Below the pieces are notes generated by a model, which was given only the letters and a program-made list of their open reading frames with translations, was not told the origin of the DNA and ran no database searches. From assembly GCF_001647285.1 (NCBI RefSeq), contig NZ_LRML01000008.1:62001-126000 (forward strand): a DNA stretch of 64,000 bases, written 5' to 3'. Positions 49,787 to 58,367 of this stretch are shown here, piece by piece (position 1 is the first letter of the stretch; each line of letters starts with the position of its first letter). Made by a program: the position numbers and the translations under genes. The DNA comes from Rufibacter roseus (GTDB lineage Bacteria > Bacteroidota > Bacteroidia > Cytophagales > Hymenobacteraceae).

Positions 49787-49797
49787 TTTACACCGTT

Positions 49798-50553
49798 ATG
49801 TATCAGCAACAGTACCATCAGTATACCATTCCGCAACAGCAGATCTGGAACATCCTTTATACCAAGCGGGTAGAGGCACTGGTCAATCAGGTGGCTCAGC
49901 CTTTTTGGCAGGGGCTTCAGGCGCTGGAACTGAAGGCTTACTTTATTCCTGACTTTCAGGAGCTGAATACTAGGCTAAAGCGCACCCTTGACTGGGAACT
50001 AGTGGCGACAGAAGCACCCTTGCGCCCTGCAGCTGTATTGGCACGTTGGTCAAAACATAAGTTTCCGGCCATTACTACGCTGCGTCTGCATCCAGATGCC
50101 GATTTAAGGTTACAGGGGCACCAGGATCTGTTTTCTGATGTCTTCAGTCTGTTGCCGTGGTTATTTCAGCCAGCGGTATCTGATTTCATGTTCCGCTTAG
50201 GCAGATTGGCCCAGCAGAATAAATCACCGGAAGCCATAGAAGTACTTTGGCGTTTGGCACAGCATGTGCTGGGTAATGGTTTATTAAGAGACGAAGAAGG
50301 AAAAGTGACATTAATGGGAGCCAACTTGTTGTCAAATGCTCCGGAGGCGGAGTCTGCCCTCAAAAAAGAAGACAGCTGGAAACCTGCGGTGCTGGAAGAA
50401 ATGTTGGCACAACCTGTCAAAGCAGGAGAGGCTCCGGAGTACTATTTTGTTCTTGAAAGCCTTTCTGATTTAACTTCTATGGTAGATCAGCTGGGGAGAG
50501 AAGGGTTGCCTCTAGTTGAACTTCCTGCGGAAATACAATTGATAGCCGGATAA
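49798..50553 (+). CDS. Phenylalanine-4-hydroxylase homologue lacking all iron ligands
   Basis: A 251-residue protein whose whole length follows the bacterial aromatic amino acid hydroxylase fold: QIWNILYTKRVEALVNQVA, YFIPDFQELNTRLKRTLDWE, HKFPAITTLRL, then the metal region. The family pattern FHD-x-FGH-x-P is LFSDVFSLLP here, with the two iron-binding histidines replaced by Ser113 and Leu118. The third ligand, Glu in VEFGL, is lost in HVLGNGLL (158-163). The frame is intact and the fold-determining residues are kept, so it looks like a maintained pseudoenzyme, not decay. It follows a leader/terminator unit and the DAHP synthase, which hints at a regulatory or ligand-binding role in aromatic amino acid metabolism. 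Confidence 0.78.
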   Translation: MYQQQYHQYTIPQQQIWNILYTKRVEALVNQVAQPFWQGLQALELKAYFIPDFQELNTRLKRTLDWELVATEAPLRPAAVLARWSKHKFPAITTLRLHPDADLRLQGHQDLFSDVFSLLPWLFQPAVSDFMFRLGRLAQQNKSPEAIEVLWRLAQHVLGNGLLRDEEGKVTLMGANLLSNAPEAESALKKEDSWKPAVLEEMLAQPVKAGEAPEYYFVLESLSDLTSMVDQLGREGLPLVELPAEIQLIAG

Positions 50554-50556
50554 TGA

Positions 50557-50607
50557 AATTCCCTGTTTTGGAGCTGATTTTTAAAAACCAGCTCAAAACA
50601 GGGAATT
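50557..50607. repeat. Dispersed palindrome copy, long and well paired
   Basis: Arms AATTCCCTGTTTTGGAGCTG and AGCTCAAAACAGGGAATT pair almost completely around ATTTTTAAAAACC, directly after the hydroxylase-homologue stop. Confidence 0.8.
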
Positions 50608-50640
50608 ATAATACGAGTGTTTCCAGTGTTCCTCCAGTTA

Positions 50641-50727
50641 ATTTTAGATTAGAATCCAAGAATTAGATTATGGTTATTTGTTCTTCCAAAAGTATTTATA
50701 ATTCTTAATTTCTAATTTTTAATTTGT
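50641..50727. repeat. A/T word-repeat block
   Basis: Left ATTTTAGATTAGAATCCAAG with AATTAGATT, right TATAATTCTTAATTTCTAAT with TTTTAATTTG. The vocabulary is that of the insertion in rnpB and of 17622. Confidence 0.55.
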
Positions 50728-50796
50728 CAAAGCACTAGTGCTGTTGTCTTTACCGTACCTGTTTCATACATCAGCTTCTACAAGACCTAACTTTGG

Positions 50797-51249
50797 TTAA
50801 TACCGCAATTTAAAGCCAGTGGGCACATGTAGGGTGTCAGAATCATACATATTGATGTACAGCTTGATAGGTTCGGCCAGTCCTTCATAGGTGACGCTGT
50901 ACATGTCAAGCAAACCTCCGCCCATCAATCCGTTTGGTGTTTCAAAATGACAGCAGCTGCCAATTCTGTAGTAGCTGATTTCTTCTCCATTAGGACCAGT
51001 CAGCGCGTTCAGAAACCTTCTCTCATTCATGGGGCCTTCCTGCTGCTTGGCACCGCCCACTTTTATCGGGTTTTTCTCTTCATACCCGTAGGTCTTGTCC
51101 TGGCTGAAGCTGTTAATTCTAAAGGTGTTTTGGTCGTAGAGTTCTTGCTTGACATAAGGTCCTGCAGCTTTAGACGAACTAACTTGTTTGGTTGAACCAC
51201 AAGCTGCAATCACAAATGGAAGACAAATAAGTAGTAGTTTCTTTTTCAT
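50797..51249 (-). CDS. Lipoprotein of unknown function
   Basis: A 150-residue lipoprotein with a clear signal and lipobox (LLLICLPFVIAAC, Cys17) followed by GSTKQ. The mature part is conserved-looking: EEKNPIKVGG, RFLNALTGPNGEEISYYR, then SCCHFETPNG with two adjacent cysteines, and YEGLAEPIKLYINMYDSD. Similar small lipoproteins occur in Bacteroidota without a known role; they are sometimes mislabelled as an aldolase. It is monocistronic. Confidence 0.78.
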   Translation of the reverse strand: MKKKLLLICLPFVIAACGSTKQVSSSKAAGPYVKQELYDQNTFRINSFSQDKTYGYEEKNPIKVGGAKQQEGPMNERRFLNALTGPNGEEISYYRIGSCCHFETPNGLMGGGLLDMYSVTYEGLAEPIKLYINMYDSDTLHVPTGFKLRY

Positions 51250-51540
51250 AAAATAACAGATAAGGTTTAGTAGTAAAGCTGAATATATGTTTTGTTGAAT
51301 CTACTGAAATTCAAGGGGATTTGGTAACAGTTAAGTGAAATTAAATTCAATCCGATTCACTTTAATATTATGAAGTTTTATATAATGTTCAGTGGGCAAA
51401 GATTTGGTTTAGAAGTCAGTGCAAGAACAAATTGAGAATGACCCTGCTTTAAACGGTAGCTGCTTATGGAATTAAACTCTGCTCTATCCATCACTACTTC
51501 TTAAATTTTAGTGAAATATTAATTCTGCTATTGATTGTTC

Positions 51541-51616
51541 TGGCGCAAGCGTACGCTTGTGTCCGCACGCATGGCAGATCAGGTAGACTTATGGACACAA
51601 GCGGACGCTTGCGCCA
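51541..51616. repeat. MITE-like inverted repeat
   Basis: 24-base arms beginning TGGCGCAAGCGTACGCTTG and ending GACGCTTGCGCCA, with one mismatch, around a 28-base centre. No T-run or coding potential. It is a separate family from the CTGTTTT palindromes. Confidence 0.65.
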
Positions 51617-51665
51617 GTGGAAATATAATTGATTTAAATTCTTTTTTTAATTGGCGAATGGTGCG

Positions 51666-51699
51666 TTTTAGGCCTGATTTCTAGAAATCAGGCCTAAAA
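51666..51699. repeat. Dispersed palindrome copy, perfectly paired
   Basis: TTTTAGGCCTGATTTCT and AGAAATCAGGCCTAAAA form a perfect 34-base palindrome, shortened at the outer ends compared with the family. Confidence 0.75.
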
Positions 51700-51704
51700 T
51701 ATTA

Positions 51705-51734
51705 AAGCCTCTCTTACAGAAGTAAAAGAGGCTT
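51705..51734 (-). terminator. Terminator of the M16 peptidase gene
   Basis: On the minus strand AAGCCTCTTTTA pairs with TAAGAGAGGCTT (one mismatch) around a six-base loop, followed by TAATATTTT, about 30 bases after the stop. Confidence 0.75.
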
Positions 51735-51765
51735 CACCATTAAAAAAGTTAAGTGCTGCTGTGCG

Positions 51766-54594
51766 TTAATTTAGCAACACAGGCTTTCCATACCCCAAAT
51801 CCTCCAGCTTTTTAAGTTGGGTAGCGGCATCACCAACAATGAGGTAATACATTCTGTCTGGGTTCACGTATTGCTGGGCTAAAGATTTTATTTGCTCTAC
51901 CGTCATGCCTTGTACCAGCTCAACCCGCTGCTTGGCATAGTCTTTAGGCCAGCCGTAGGCGCTGATGCTGTTGAGCATGTTTAGTTTGGCTCCCATGGTT
52001 TCAAAGGCACGAGCCGTGCTCTTCACCAGAAATCCTTTGGTGACTTCCAGGTCTTGTGCATTAAATCTGGGGCCGTAGTTCTTTAGGATGTCTTTCACCA
52101 AGCTAGCGGATTCAAAGGTAACGTTTGACCGCACGCCGCTTTGAATAAGGAAAGGACCCGGCAGTACTGAACCGTTGAAGGATGAGTTAATGCCATAGGT
52201 GTAGCCTTTGCCTTCGCGCAGCTGCTGGGTGAGCTGAGAGGCAAAGCCACCTCCGCCCAAAATATAATTCATGACCTGCAGGCGGTAATAATCAGGGTGA
52301 GTGGCAGGTAAGGCTAAATACCCAAACCGCAGCACCGACTGTTTTGCCCCAGGAACATCATAAAAAAACACTTTAGAAGCCGTAGGGGTGGCCGGCGCAT
52401 TAAACTTAGGTAAGGTTACCTCTTTGGCCTGCCACTTCTCTTCTAGTCCTTTTAATGAGCTTAGTACCGTTTGCTGTTTTACGGCGCCAACTACATGGTA
52501 AGCAGATACGGAAGGAGAGAAGTTCTGCTGATAATAGTTTTGCAAGTCTTGCAGCGTAATATCCTTTACCGATTCTTCAGTACCCAATATGTTGTGCGAC
52601 AGAATATGGTCTTGTCCGTACAGCACTTTCTTGAACTGAAGACTAGCAATGGAGTTGGGGTTGGCTTTTTGGCCTTTGATCTGGCTGGTTACTTTTTGCT
52701 TGCTAAGCTCGAACTCCTGAACATCCCACCGTGGTTCTAACAGCATTTCCTGCACCAGCGCCATAGTGGCCTCGTAATTACGCGCCAAGGTTCTGCCGCT
52801 TACGGTAATGTTCTCTTCATCAGCGGAAACGGAAATACTGGCACCCAGGGCATCAATGGCTTCTTCTAGTTCGGCGGTAGTTTTGTTTTTGGTGCCTTTG
52901 GTCAGACTTTCTGCCAACAAGTTTGCCATGCCCACCTTTTTTGGGTTATCCAACAACAACCCACCATTGATGCGTAAGTCAAACTGTACCAATGGCACCT
53001 CCTGGTTTTCAATGCCTAACACTTGCAGACCATTGTTCAGCTTGCTTTGCCACACATCTGGCACGGTGATTTCAGGAGCTTTTCCGTAGGCAGGCTCCAC
53101 AGTGCGGTCGAAGCTGGAAGGCGTTCTGGCGTAGGTGGTTTCTTTGCTCAGGTCAAAGTTTTCTTCGGCCCCCTCTACTATTTTCTCTTCCACCACATCA
53201 GCCCTTTTAGAGCCTTCCAAAGTCAGTTCTACCTGACCTTTGGGCACAAAACTGGTGGCTACGTAGGGTTTGCCTTGAATGTATTGGCGGTACACACGCA
53301 TGACATCTTCCACTTTAACGGCCATCATGTTCTGGATGTCTTTTGTCACGAAACCTGGGTCGCCGGCAAAAATCTGGTACTGGGCCAGCTGAAATGCTTT
53401 GCCCTGCACGCTGGCCAGGCTATTGTAAAAAGCTACTTCCTGACCGGCCTTTATTCTATTGAGGTCGGCCTCAGAAATGCCTTCCTGCTCAAACTTGACA
53501 AAGGCCTCGGCCACAGCACCGTGTATTTTGTCCAAATCAACTTTGTCGTATCCTCTAATGCTCAACATGAGTTGACCAGCAAGTTCAGAAGTGCTGCTGT
53601 ACATATTTACCCGTGGCGCCAACTGTTTATCGTCTACAATTACCTGGTTGAATGGAGCTTTCTTGCCATCGCTTAAATAGGTGGTGAGAACGCGCAGCGC
53701 ATAAGAATCGGGGTGGTACTGGTACACACCAGGCCAGGCCATGGTCAGCTCAGGCAAGCGCGCAAAGTTATCTTGGTGGTACAGCTTCTTCGTTTCTGTA
53801 AGTACTGCTGGGCGTTTGGGAATAGGAGGAATCTCCGCACCTTTTTTTATTTCCCCGAAATACTTTTCTACCCACGCCTTTGCTTGCCCTGGTTCAAAAT
53901 CACCAGACACCACCAGTGTCACATTGTTTGGTACATACCACTGGCGGTAGAATTCTTTCACGTCGGCTAGAGTGGCGCTTTGCAGATCATCTAAAGAACC
54001 AATCACCTGCCAGTTGTACGGATGGTCAGCAGGGTAGAGATTCTTATCAATCACGTAGGACGTATGGCCGTAGGGAGCGTTGTCATAGCTCTGCCGCTTT
54101 TCGTTCTTCACCACCTGTTTCTCTTTGGCTAATACCTGCTCGGTTACCGTGTTAATGAAGAAGCCTAGCTTGTCAGCCTCGGCCCAGATCATTTTCTCCA
54201 GTGCATCGTTAGGAACCGTTTGGTAATAATTGGTGCGGTCGCGGCTGGTAGAGCCGTTAGCCCCAGAGCCGCCAATGCGGGCGCTCATTTTGTCAAGTCC
54301 GCCTTTCCCCAGGTTTTCTGATTCCAAAAACAGCAAGTGCTCAAAAAGGTGGGCGAAACCGGTGCGGCCCTCTTTCTCTCGGGCTGAACCTACGTGGCTG
54401 GTCAAAGCTACCGCCACCACAGGGTCAGATTTATCTACATGGAAAATAACCTGTAGTCCGTTGTCAAGTGCGAATTGTTCGTACTCTACCTCAAATTTTT
54501 TCTCTGAGGCTGTTTCTGACTTGCTCAATCTCTGACAAGCCGCCAACATAGCCGGGAAGAGTAGGAGGTAAGCTACCTGCTTTACATACTTCAT
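51766..54594 (-). CDS. M16-family zinc peptidase, two-domain lipoprotein
   Basis: A 942-residue protein with a lipoprotein signal (VAYLLLFPAMLAAC, Cys20). It has two M16 halves. The first (about 35-250) contains the inverted zinc motif HLFEH at 82-86 (GFAHLFEHLLFLES) and the downstream glutamate region VVKNEKRQSYDNAPYG. The second half (about 520-720) lacks the motif (TKGTKNKTTAELEEAI), as expected for the inactive partner domain; YTYGINSSF near 820 is the usual R/Y substrate-site region. Such single-chain M16 proteins act in the periplasm on small peptides. It is monocistronic with its own terminator. Confidence 0.92.
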   Translation of the reverse strand: MKYVKQVAYLLLFPAMLAACQRLSKSETASEKKFEVEYEQFALDNGLQVIFHVDKSDPVVAVALTSHVGSAREKEGRTGFAHLFEHLLFLESENLGKGGLDKMSARIGGSGANGSTSRDRTNYYQTVPNDALEKMIWAEADKLGFFINTVTEQVLAKEKQVVKNEKRQSYDNAPYGHTSYVIDKNLYPADHPYNWQVIGSLDDLQSATLADVKEFYRQWYVPNNVTLVVSGDFEPGQAKAWVEKYFGEIKKGAEIPPIPKRPAVLTETKKLYHQDNFARLPELTMAWPGVYQYHPDSYALRVLTTYLSDGKKAPFNQVIVDDKQLAPRVNMYSSTSELAGQLMLSIRGYDKVDLDKIHGAVAEAFVKFEQEGISEADLNRIKAGQEVAFYNSLASVQGKAFQLAQYQIFAGDPGFVTKDIQNMMAVKVEDVMRVYRQYIQGKPYVATSFVPKGQVELTLEGSKRADVVEEKIVEGAEENFDLSKETTYARTPSSFDRTVEPAYGKAPEITVPDVWQSKLNNGLQVLGIENQEVPLVQFDLRINGGLLLDNPKKVGMANLLAESLTKGTKNKTTAELEEAIDALGASISVSADEENITVSGRTLARNYEATMALVQEMLLEPRWDVQEFELSKQKVTSQIKGQKANPNSIASLQFKKVLYGQDHILSHNILGTEESVKDITLQDLQNYYQQNFSPSVSAYHVVGAVKQQTVLSSLKGLEEKWQAKEVTLPKFNAPATPTASKVFFYDVPGAKQSVLRFGYLALPATHPDYYRLQVMNYILGGGGFASQLTQQLREGKGYTYGINSSFNGSVLPGPFLIQSGVRSNVTFESASLVKDILKNYGPRFNAQDLEVTKGFLVKSTARAFETMGAKLNMLNSISAYGWPKDYAKQRVELVQGMTVEQIKSLAQQYVNPDRMYYLIVGDAATQLKKLEDLGYGKPVLLN

Positions 54595-55446
54595 TTGTTC
54601 GTGTTTGTATGAATTAAAAGAAAGAGAGAAATATTTTGATTAAAAGATAATTCTATCAACACCCGAAGATAAGCCGCAGTTTCGAATAATACATTTATGC
54701 CGGGGAAGGAAACAAAGGTGGTACCATGGCTAAACCTGTTATGCTACATTTATTTATGATCCTGTCATTAGAATAAGCGCTATAAACTCCCTGCAGGAGA
54801 ATGCTAGAGTATAAGGTTCACTACAAATTTCTCCGGAATCACCGCGCCTGCAGGGGCTGTATATTGACTTGCTAGCGGTAAGAAATTGCCTGCAATCTAC
54901 CATAGGGCTGCAGGGGCTTTCTGTTCTGTCTTGTAAATTATATCCCCGCTTTTCTCTCTCTCCATTCTTGCCCCAGACCTGCATAATTCTGTATTTACTA
55001 TTTGAAAAACGCATTGTTGACTAAAAACAAGATGTAGTAGAAACACCTTAAAAAGTAAATAAAGCTAAAAGTCCAAAAACCTGCTTCTCCTGAATTATTA
55101 TAGGTTTTATGAGCAATGGCATATTCCTTCGGGAAGTAAGGCTTTACAGAAGTCTGATTTTGACTTGTTTTCTTTAAAGAGGCCTAAAACACAAAAAGGT
55201 TTTTCATGCGTATCAGTGGAGGAGAAGGAAAGGTGTGACTGACATTCTTTGATGCATTCAGCAGATAGAAAAGTGAAAACGACTTGAAGGCAAAGTCGCC
55301 CATACATCTACCAAAGTACGGCGGACGATGAGGCTGATGGATCTTAGGATGCTTTGGAATCTGCCTACTCAATTTGACACAATAGATAATTGATGATCTA
55401 GAACTTTATCTTTTATTCCAAAAGAGCATGTTTAATTAGCTTCTCC
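54595..55446. other. Long gene-free stretch with CTGCAGG repeats
   Basis: No frame here has family features or a convincing start. Between 54780 and 54930 the motif CTGCAGG occurs three times (54789, 54849 and 54910 regions), twice as CTGCAGGGGCT followed by a similar T-rich tail about 62 bases apart. A palindrome copy lies at 55154-55192. The rest shows nothing recognisable. Confidence 0.55.
55154..55192. repeat. Dispersed ~40-bp palindrome copy
   Basis: TGATTTTGACTTGTTTTC and TTTAAAGAGGCCTAAAACAC. A diverged copy within the gene-free stretch. Confidence 0.6.
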
Positions 55447-56619
55447 ATGAAAAGAAAAGACAATTCTCAGAATAACAGCCGCCGTACCTTTCTCAAGGGT
55501 ATAACCTTTACCCTGGGTTCTTCTATCATTGGCTTTCCGCTCTTGTCATGCAATGCAGATAGGCCCGCAGATACCACTGATCAGGAAATGCCAGCTGGTA
55601 CTGATGGTAGTCAGAATCGAAAGCTGGGTATAGCACTGGTAGGGTTAGGCGGATATAGCACAAACCAACTTGCTCCTGCTTTGCAGGAAACGAAGAACTG
55701 CTACCTGGCGGGTATTGTAACCGGTACTCCTTCCAAAGCCGAGGCCTGGAAAGCCAAATACAACATACCAGACAAAAACATCTACAACTACCAGAACTTT
55801 GATCAAATTATAGATAACAAAGACATTGATATTGTGTACGTGGTTTTGCCCAATGCCATGCACGCGGAGTATACCATACGGGCCGCCAAAGCCAAAAAGC
55901 ATGTGATCTGTGAGAAGCCAATGGCTACCTCGGTAGAAGACGCGCAGCGCATGCTGGAGGCTTGCCGCGAAAACAACGTGCATCTGGCCATCGGGTACCG
56001 GCTACACTATGATCCTTTTCATCAACGGGTGATGGAGCTAGGCCAGAACCAAGTATTTGGGAAAGTGCAGAGTATCAAATCACATAATGGCTTTGCTATG
56101 GGTAGCGGCTCTTCAAACAGTTGGCGAGTAGATAGAGAACGTTCTGGCGGAGGCCCGCTCATGGATATGGGCATTTACTGCGTGCAGGGGGCATGTTACA
56201 CCATGGGCAAGGCGCCTGTTGCCGTGACTGCCAAGTTTGGAGAAGTAACCAGACCTGAGTTATTCAAAGAGGTGGAGCAGTCTATCAGCTGGCAGATGGA
56301 GTTTGAGAATGGGGTAATAGCAAACTGCCACAGCAGCTATGCTCAACGAGAAGACTTATTAGAGGGTACAGCAGAGAAAGGCTGGTGGCGCTTGGGGCCT
56401 GCCTTTGGGTATGAAGGAAAGCAAGGCCAAACAAGCCAAGGCAAAATGGATTATCCTAATATCTTTGAGCAAGTAAAGCAAATGGATGGGCAAGCAGAAA
56501 GCTTCAGAAATGGCCAACCTTCTATTGTGCCCGGCGAGATGGGTTTGAGGGATGTGAAGATTCTGATGGCCATCTATGAATCTGCTCGGGCCGGAGGAAA
56601 ACGTGTTGAAATAAGCTAG
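55447..56619 (+). CDS. Gfo/Idh/MocA-family oxidoreductase exported by Tat
   Basis: A 390-residue protein with a twin-arginine signal (SRRTFLKGITFTLGSS, Arg12-Arg13) ending in a lipobox-like PLLSC (Cys35), so it is probably a periplasmic or lipid-anchored enzyme with bound NAD(P). The Rossmann start is IALVGLGGYSTNQLAPAL, followed by the family motif HVICEKPMATSVEDAQRM with the catalytic lysine region. The C-terminal half has GGGPLMDMGIYCVQGACYTM with the histidine position taken by other residues. Glucose-fructose oxidoreductase-like proteins of this kind act on sugars; the substrate is unknown. Confidence 0.9.
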   Translation: MKRKDNSQNNSRRTFLKGITFTLGSSIIGFPLLSCNADRPADTTDQEMPAGTDGSQNRKLGIALVGLGGYSTNQLAPALQETKNCYLAGIVTGTPSKAEAWKAKYNIPDKNIYNYQNFDQIIDNKDIDIVYVVLPNAMHAEYTIRAAKAKKHVICEKPMATSVEDAQRMLEACRENNVHLAIGYRLHYDPFHQRVMELGQNQVFGKVQSIKSHNGFAMGSGSSNSWRVDRERSGGGPLMDMGIYCVQGACYTMGKAPVAVTAKFGEVTRPELFKEVEQSISWQMEFENGVIANCHSSYAQREDLLEGTAEKGWWRLGPAFGYEGKQGQTSQGKMDYPNIFEQVKQMDGQAESFRNGQPSIVPGEMGLRDVKILMAIYESARAGGKRVEIS

Positions 56620-57000
56620 AGCAGAATATTTCATATGCTTGTTTTTGCTGTTTTTCGTAAAACAGCCCAAAAACATACTGGATGATTCAACTTAATATGC
56701 TCATAAAAATAGGCGTATATTTCCAACCTTTATTTTGCCGGAACAATAAATGAGTTGCCAGTCTAGTGATAGCTCTGCCGAAGAAAATGTAACTTCTTAG
56801 ATTCCATAAAAGGCTAGAGGTTGAATTCTTTTACCTTTGTGTGACTACTATTAGGCCTTATTCAGGAAACGAAAGAAATATTAAGGCTTATAATTTAATT
56901 CGTTGATGCCTCTCCTTTGAAGCACAACCAACCATTTTTATCATAAACAAGACCGTTCAAACTTAACGGGCGGCTACTTGTTCTTTACTACACTAAGCAC
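56620..57000. other. Gap with palindrome and possible promoter
   Basis: No gene is supported. It holds a palindrome copy (56635-56676) and a -7-like box TACCTTTG at 56832-56839, which could start the transcript of the metallo-hydrolase gene with a long leader; no TTG is at the -33 position. Confidence 0.5.
56635..56676. repeat. Dispersed ~40-bp palindrome copy
   Basis: ATGCTTGTTTTTGCTGTTTT and AAAACAGCCCAAAAACAT, just after the oxidoreductase stop. It may also serve as its terminator. Confidence 0.7.
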
Positions 57001-58122
57001 ATGAATTTCAGGATGCAAAGGAAATATAGTTTACGCTTTTTAGGTCTAGCAGTACTTCTGGCTTTAGGCGGCACCGGTTGCTATATAAATAATCAGATTG
57101 GAAAGTTGAAATCAGAGGACCAGCGCAAAGATGAATACTCTAAACTTTCCTATTATTCTTCTGAGAAAGATGAATTTGTTAGTCCTAAAGAGATTGTATA
57201 TTATTCAGAACAAGTAACAGGAGGGAAGTCTGGGTTTTGGAGGTTCTTCAAAAAGTCACCCAATGCCCCTGAGTTTGAATTACCTAAACAAATAATCACG
57301 AAAAAGGATTTTCCGGAAACACCTTCTTCTTATGCTGCATACTGGTTAGGGCACTCCACTGCTATCATTGAATTAGACGGGTACCGTATTTTAATGGACC
57401 CGGTGTTTGAGAATGCTGGTCCGTTACCAATAATAGCCAGAAGAATGAGTGCTCCTCCTTTGCTACGGGAAGAGCTTCCAGACATAGACATTGTCATCAT
57501 CACCCATGACCACTATGACCACCTGGAGACAGAAACTATAAAGTATCTGGCAGATAAAAACATACAGTTTATTGTACCGCTAGCCATAGGAGCCAGATTA
57601 AAGGGCTGGGGTGTTCCAGAGAATAAAATCACAGAGTTAGCCTGGGATCAATCTGTAAATCATGGATCATTGAGAATAACCGCTTGCCCAGGGGTACATT
57701 ATTCAGGTAGAAGTTATAATGACAAAAATAAAACTTTATGGGCTTCTTATGTTATCAAAGGAGAAAAGAGGAACCTGTTTTGGAGCGGTGATACGGGGTA
57801 CAGCGAACACTTTAAGGAAATAGGCAGAAAGTACGGTCCATTTGACCTAACTTTTATGGAAATAGATGCATGGAACAACGGTTGGCCCAACACGCACCTT
57901 TTCCCGGAACAGGTAATCAAAGCCTGTCAGGATATAGAGACTGAGCTCCTGTTTCCCATCCATTACTCCACCTTTGATTTAGCGCTTCACACCTGGGATG
58001 AATCCATTAATAAGGTTTCTGATTTGGCTTCCCAGAATAACATAAAAATTGTGACGCCAATTATGGGCCAGAAAGTAATTCCGGGTGAAACTTCAACCAC
58101 AAAATGGTGGGTGTCACAATAA
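57001..58122 (+). CDS. Metallo-beta-lactamase-fold hydrolase, lipoprotein
   Basis: A 373-residue protein of the UlaG/NAPE-PLD-like branch of the metallo-beta-lactamase fold. A lipoprotein signal is visible (LAVLLALGGTGC). The metal motifs are LGHSTAIIELDGYRILMDPV, the HxHxDH motif ITHDHYDHLE, CPGVHYSGR, and WSGDTGYSEHF, with a C-terminal HLFPEQVIKAC and FPIHYSTFDLA. NAPE-PLD-like enzymes cleave phospholipid headgroups; other members act on phosphate esters or lactones. The ATG at 57013 is an alternative start that leaves the signal intact. Confidence 0.88.
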   Translation: MNFRMQRKYSLRFLGLAVLLALGGTGCYINNQIGKLKSEDQRKDEYSKLSYYSSEKDEFVSPKEIVYYSEQVTGGKSGFWRFFKKSPNAPEFELPKQIITKKDFPETPSSYAAYWLGHSTAIIELDGYRILMDPVFENAGPLPIIARRMSAPPLLREELPDIDIVIITHDHYDHLETETIKYLADKNIQFIVPLAIGARLKGWGVPENKITELAWDQSVNHGSLRITACPGVHYSGRSYNDKNKTLWASYVIKGEKRNLFWSGDTGYSEHFKEIGRKYGPFDLTFMEIDAWNNGWPNTHLFPEQVIKACQDIETELLFPIHYSTFDLALHTWDESINKVSDLASQNNIKIVTPIMGQKVIPGETSTTKWWVSQ

Positions 58123-58367
58123 ATACCAGAAGAAAGAAAACTTTCATTTCGATTTATTGTAGCGCCTAACGTTCTAATAAGTTTGCGAAGGTGCAGATGT
58201 TATAAAGATGTAGCTTTACCAAAGCTGCCATCATACGTATTAATACTGCTTAAGGCAAGTTAATATATGAAGAACCCCATTTAGTAGTTTTCATTTCATA
58301 CAAAGCGCATTGTCCACATCCCTCTCAAAATGGTACAGAAAAGCACTAACATAAATATGCCACAAAC

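Larger units (their letters stand above)
51250..51765. other. Gene-free stretch with three inverted repeats
   Basis: No coding frame can be supported. It holds a 76-base inverted repeat element (51541-51616), a dispersed palindrome copy (51666-51699) and the terminator of the M16 peptidase gene (51705-51734). Confidence 0.7.

Noticed and set aside
53023-53676. 217-residue plus-strand frame opposite the M16 peptidase
   Set aside because: Antisense to a fully supported gene; no recognisable domain.
54754-55372. Several 60-86 residue minus-strand frames in the gene-free gap
   Set aside because: No signal peptide, family motif or promoter; frames overlap each other and repeats.
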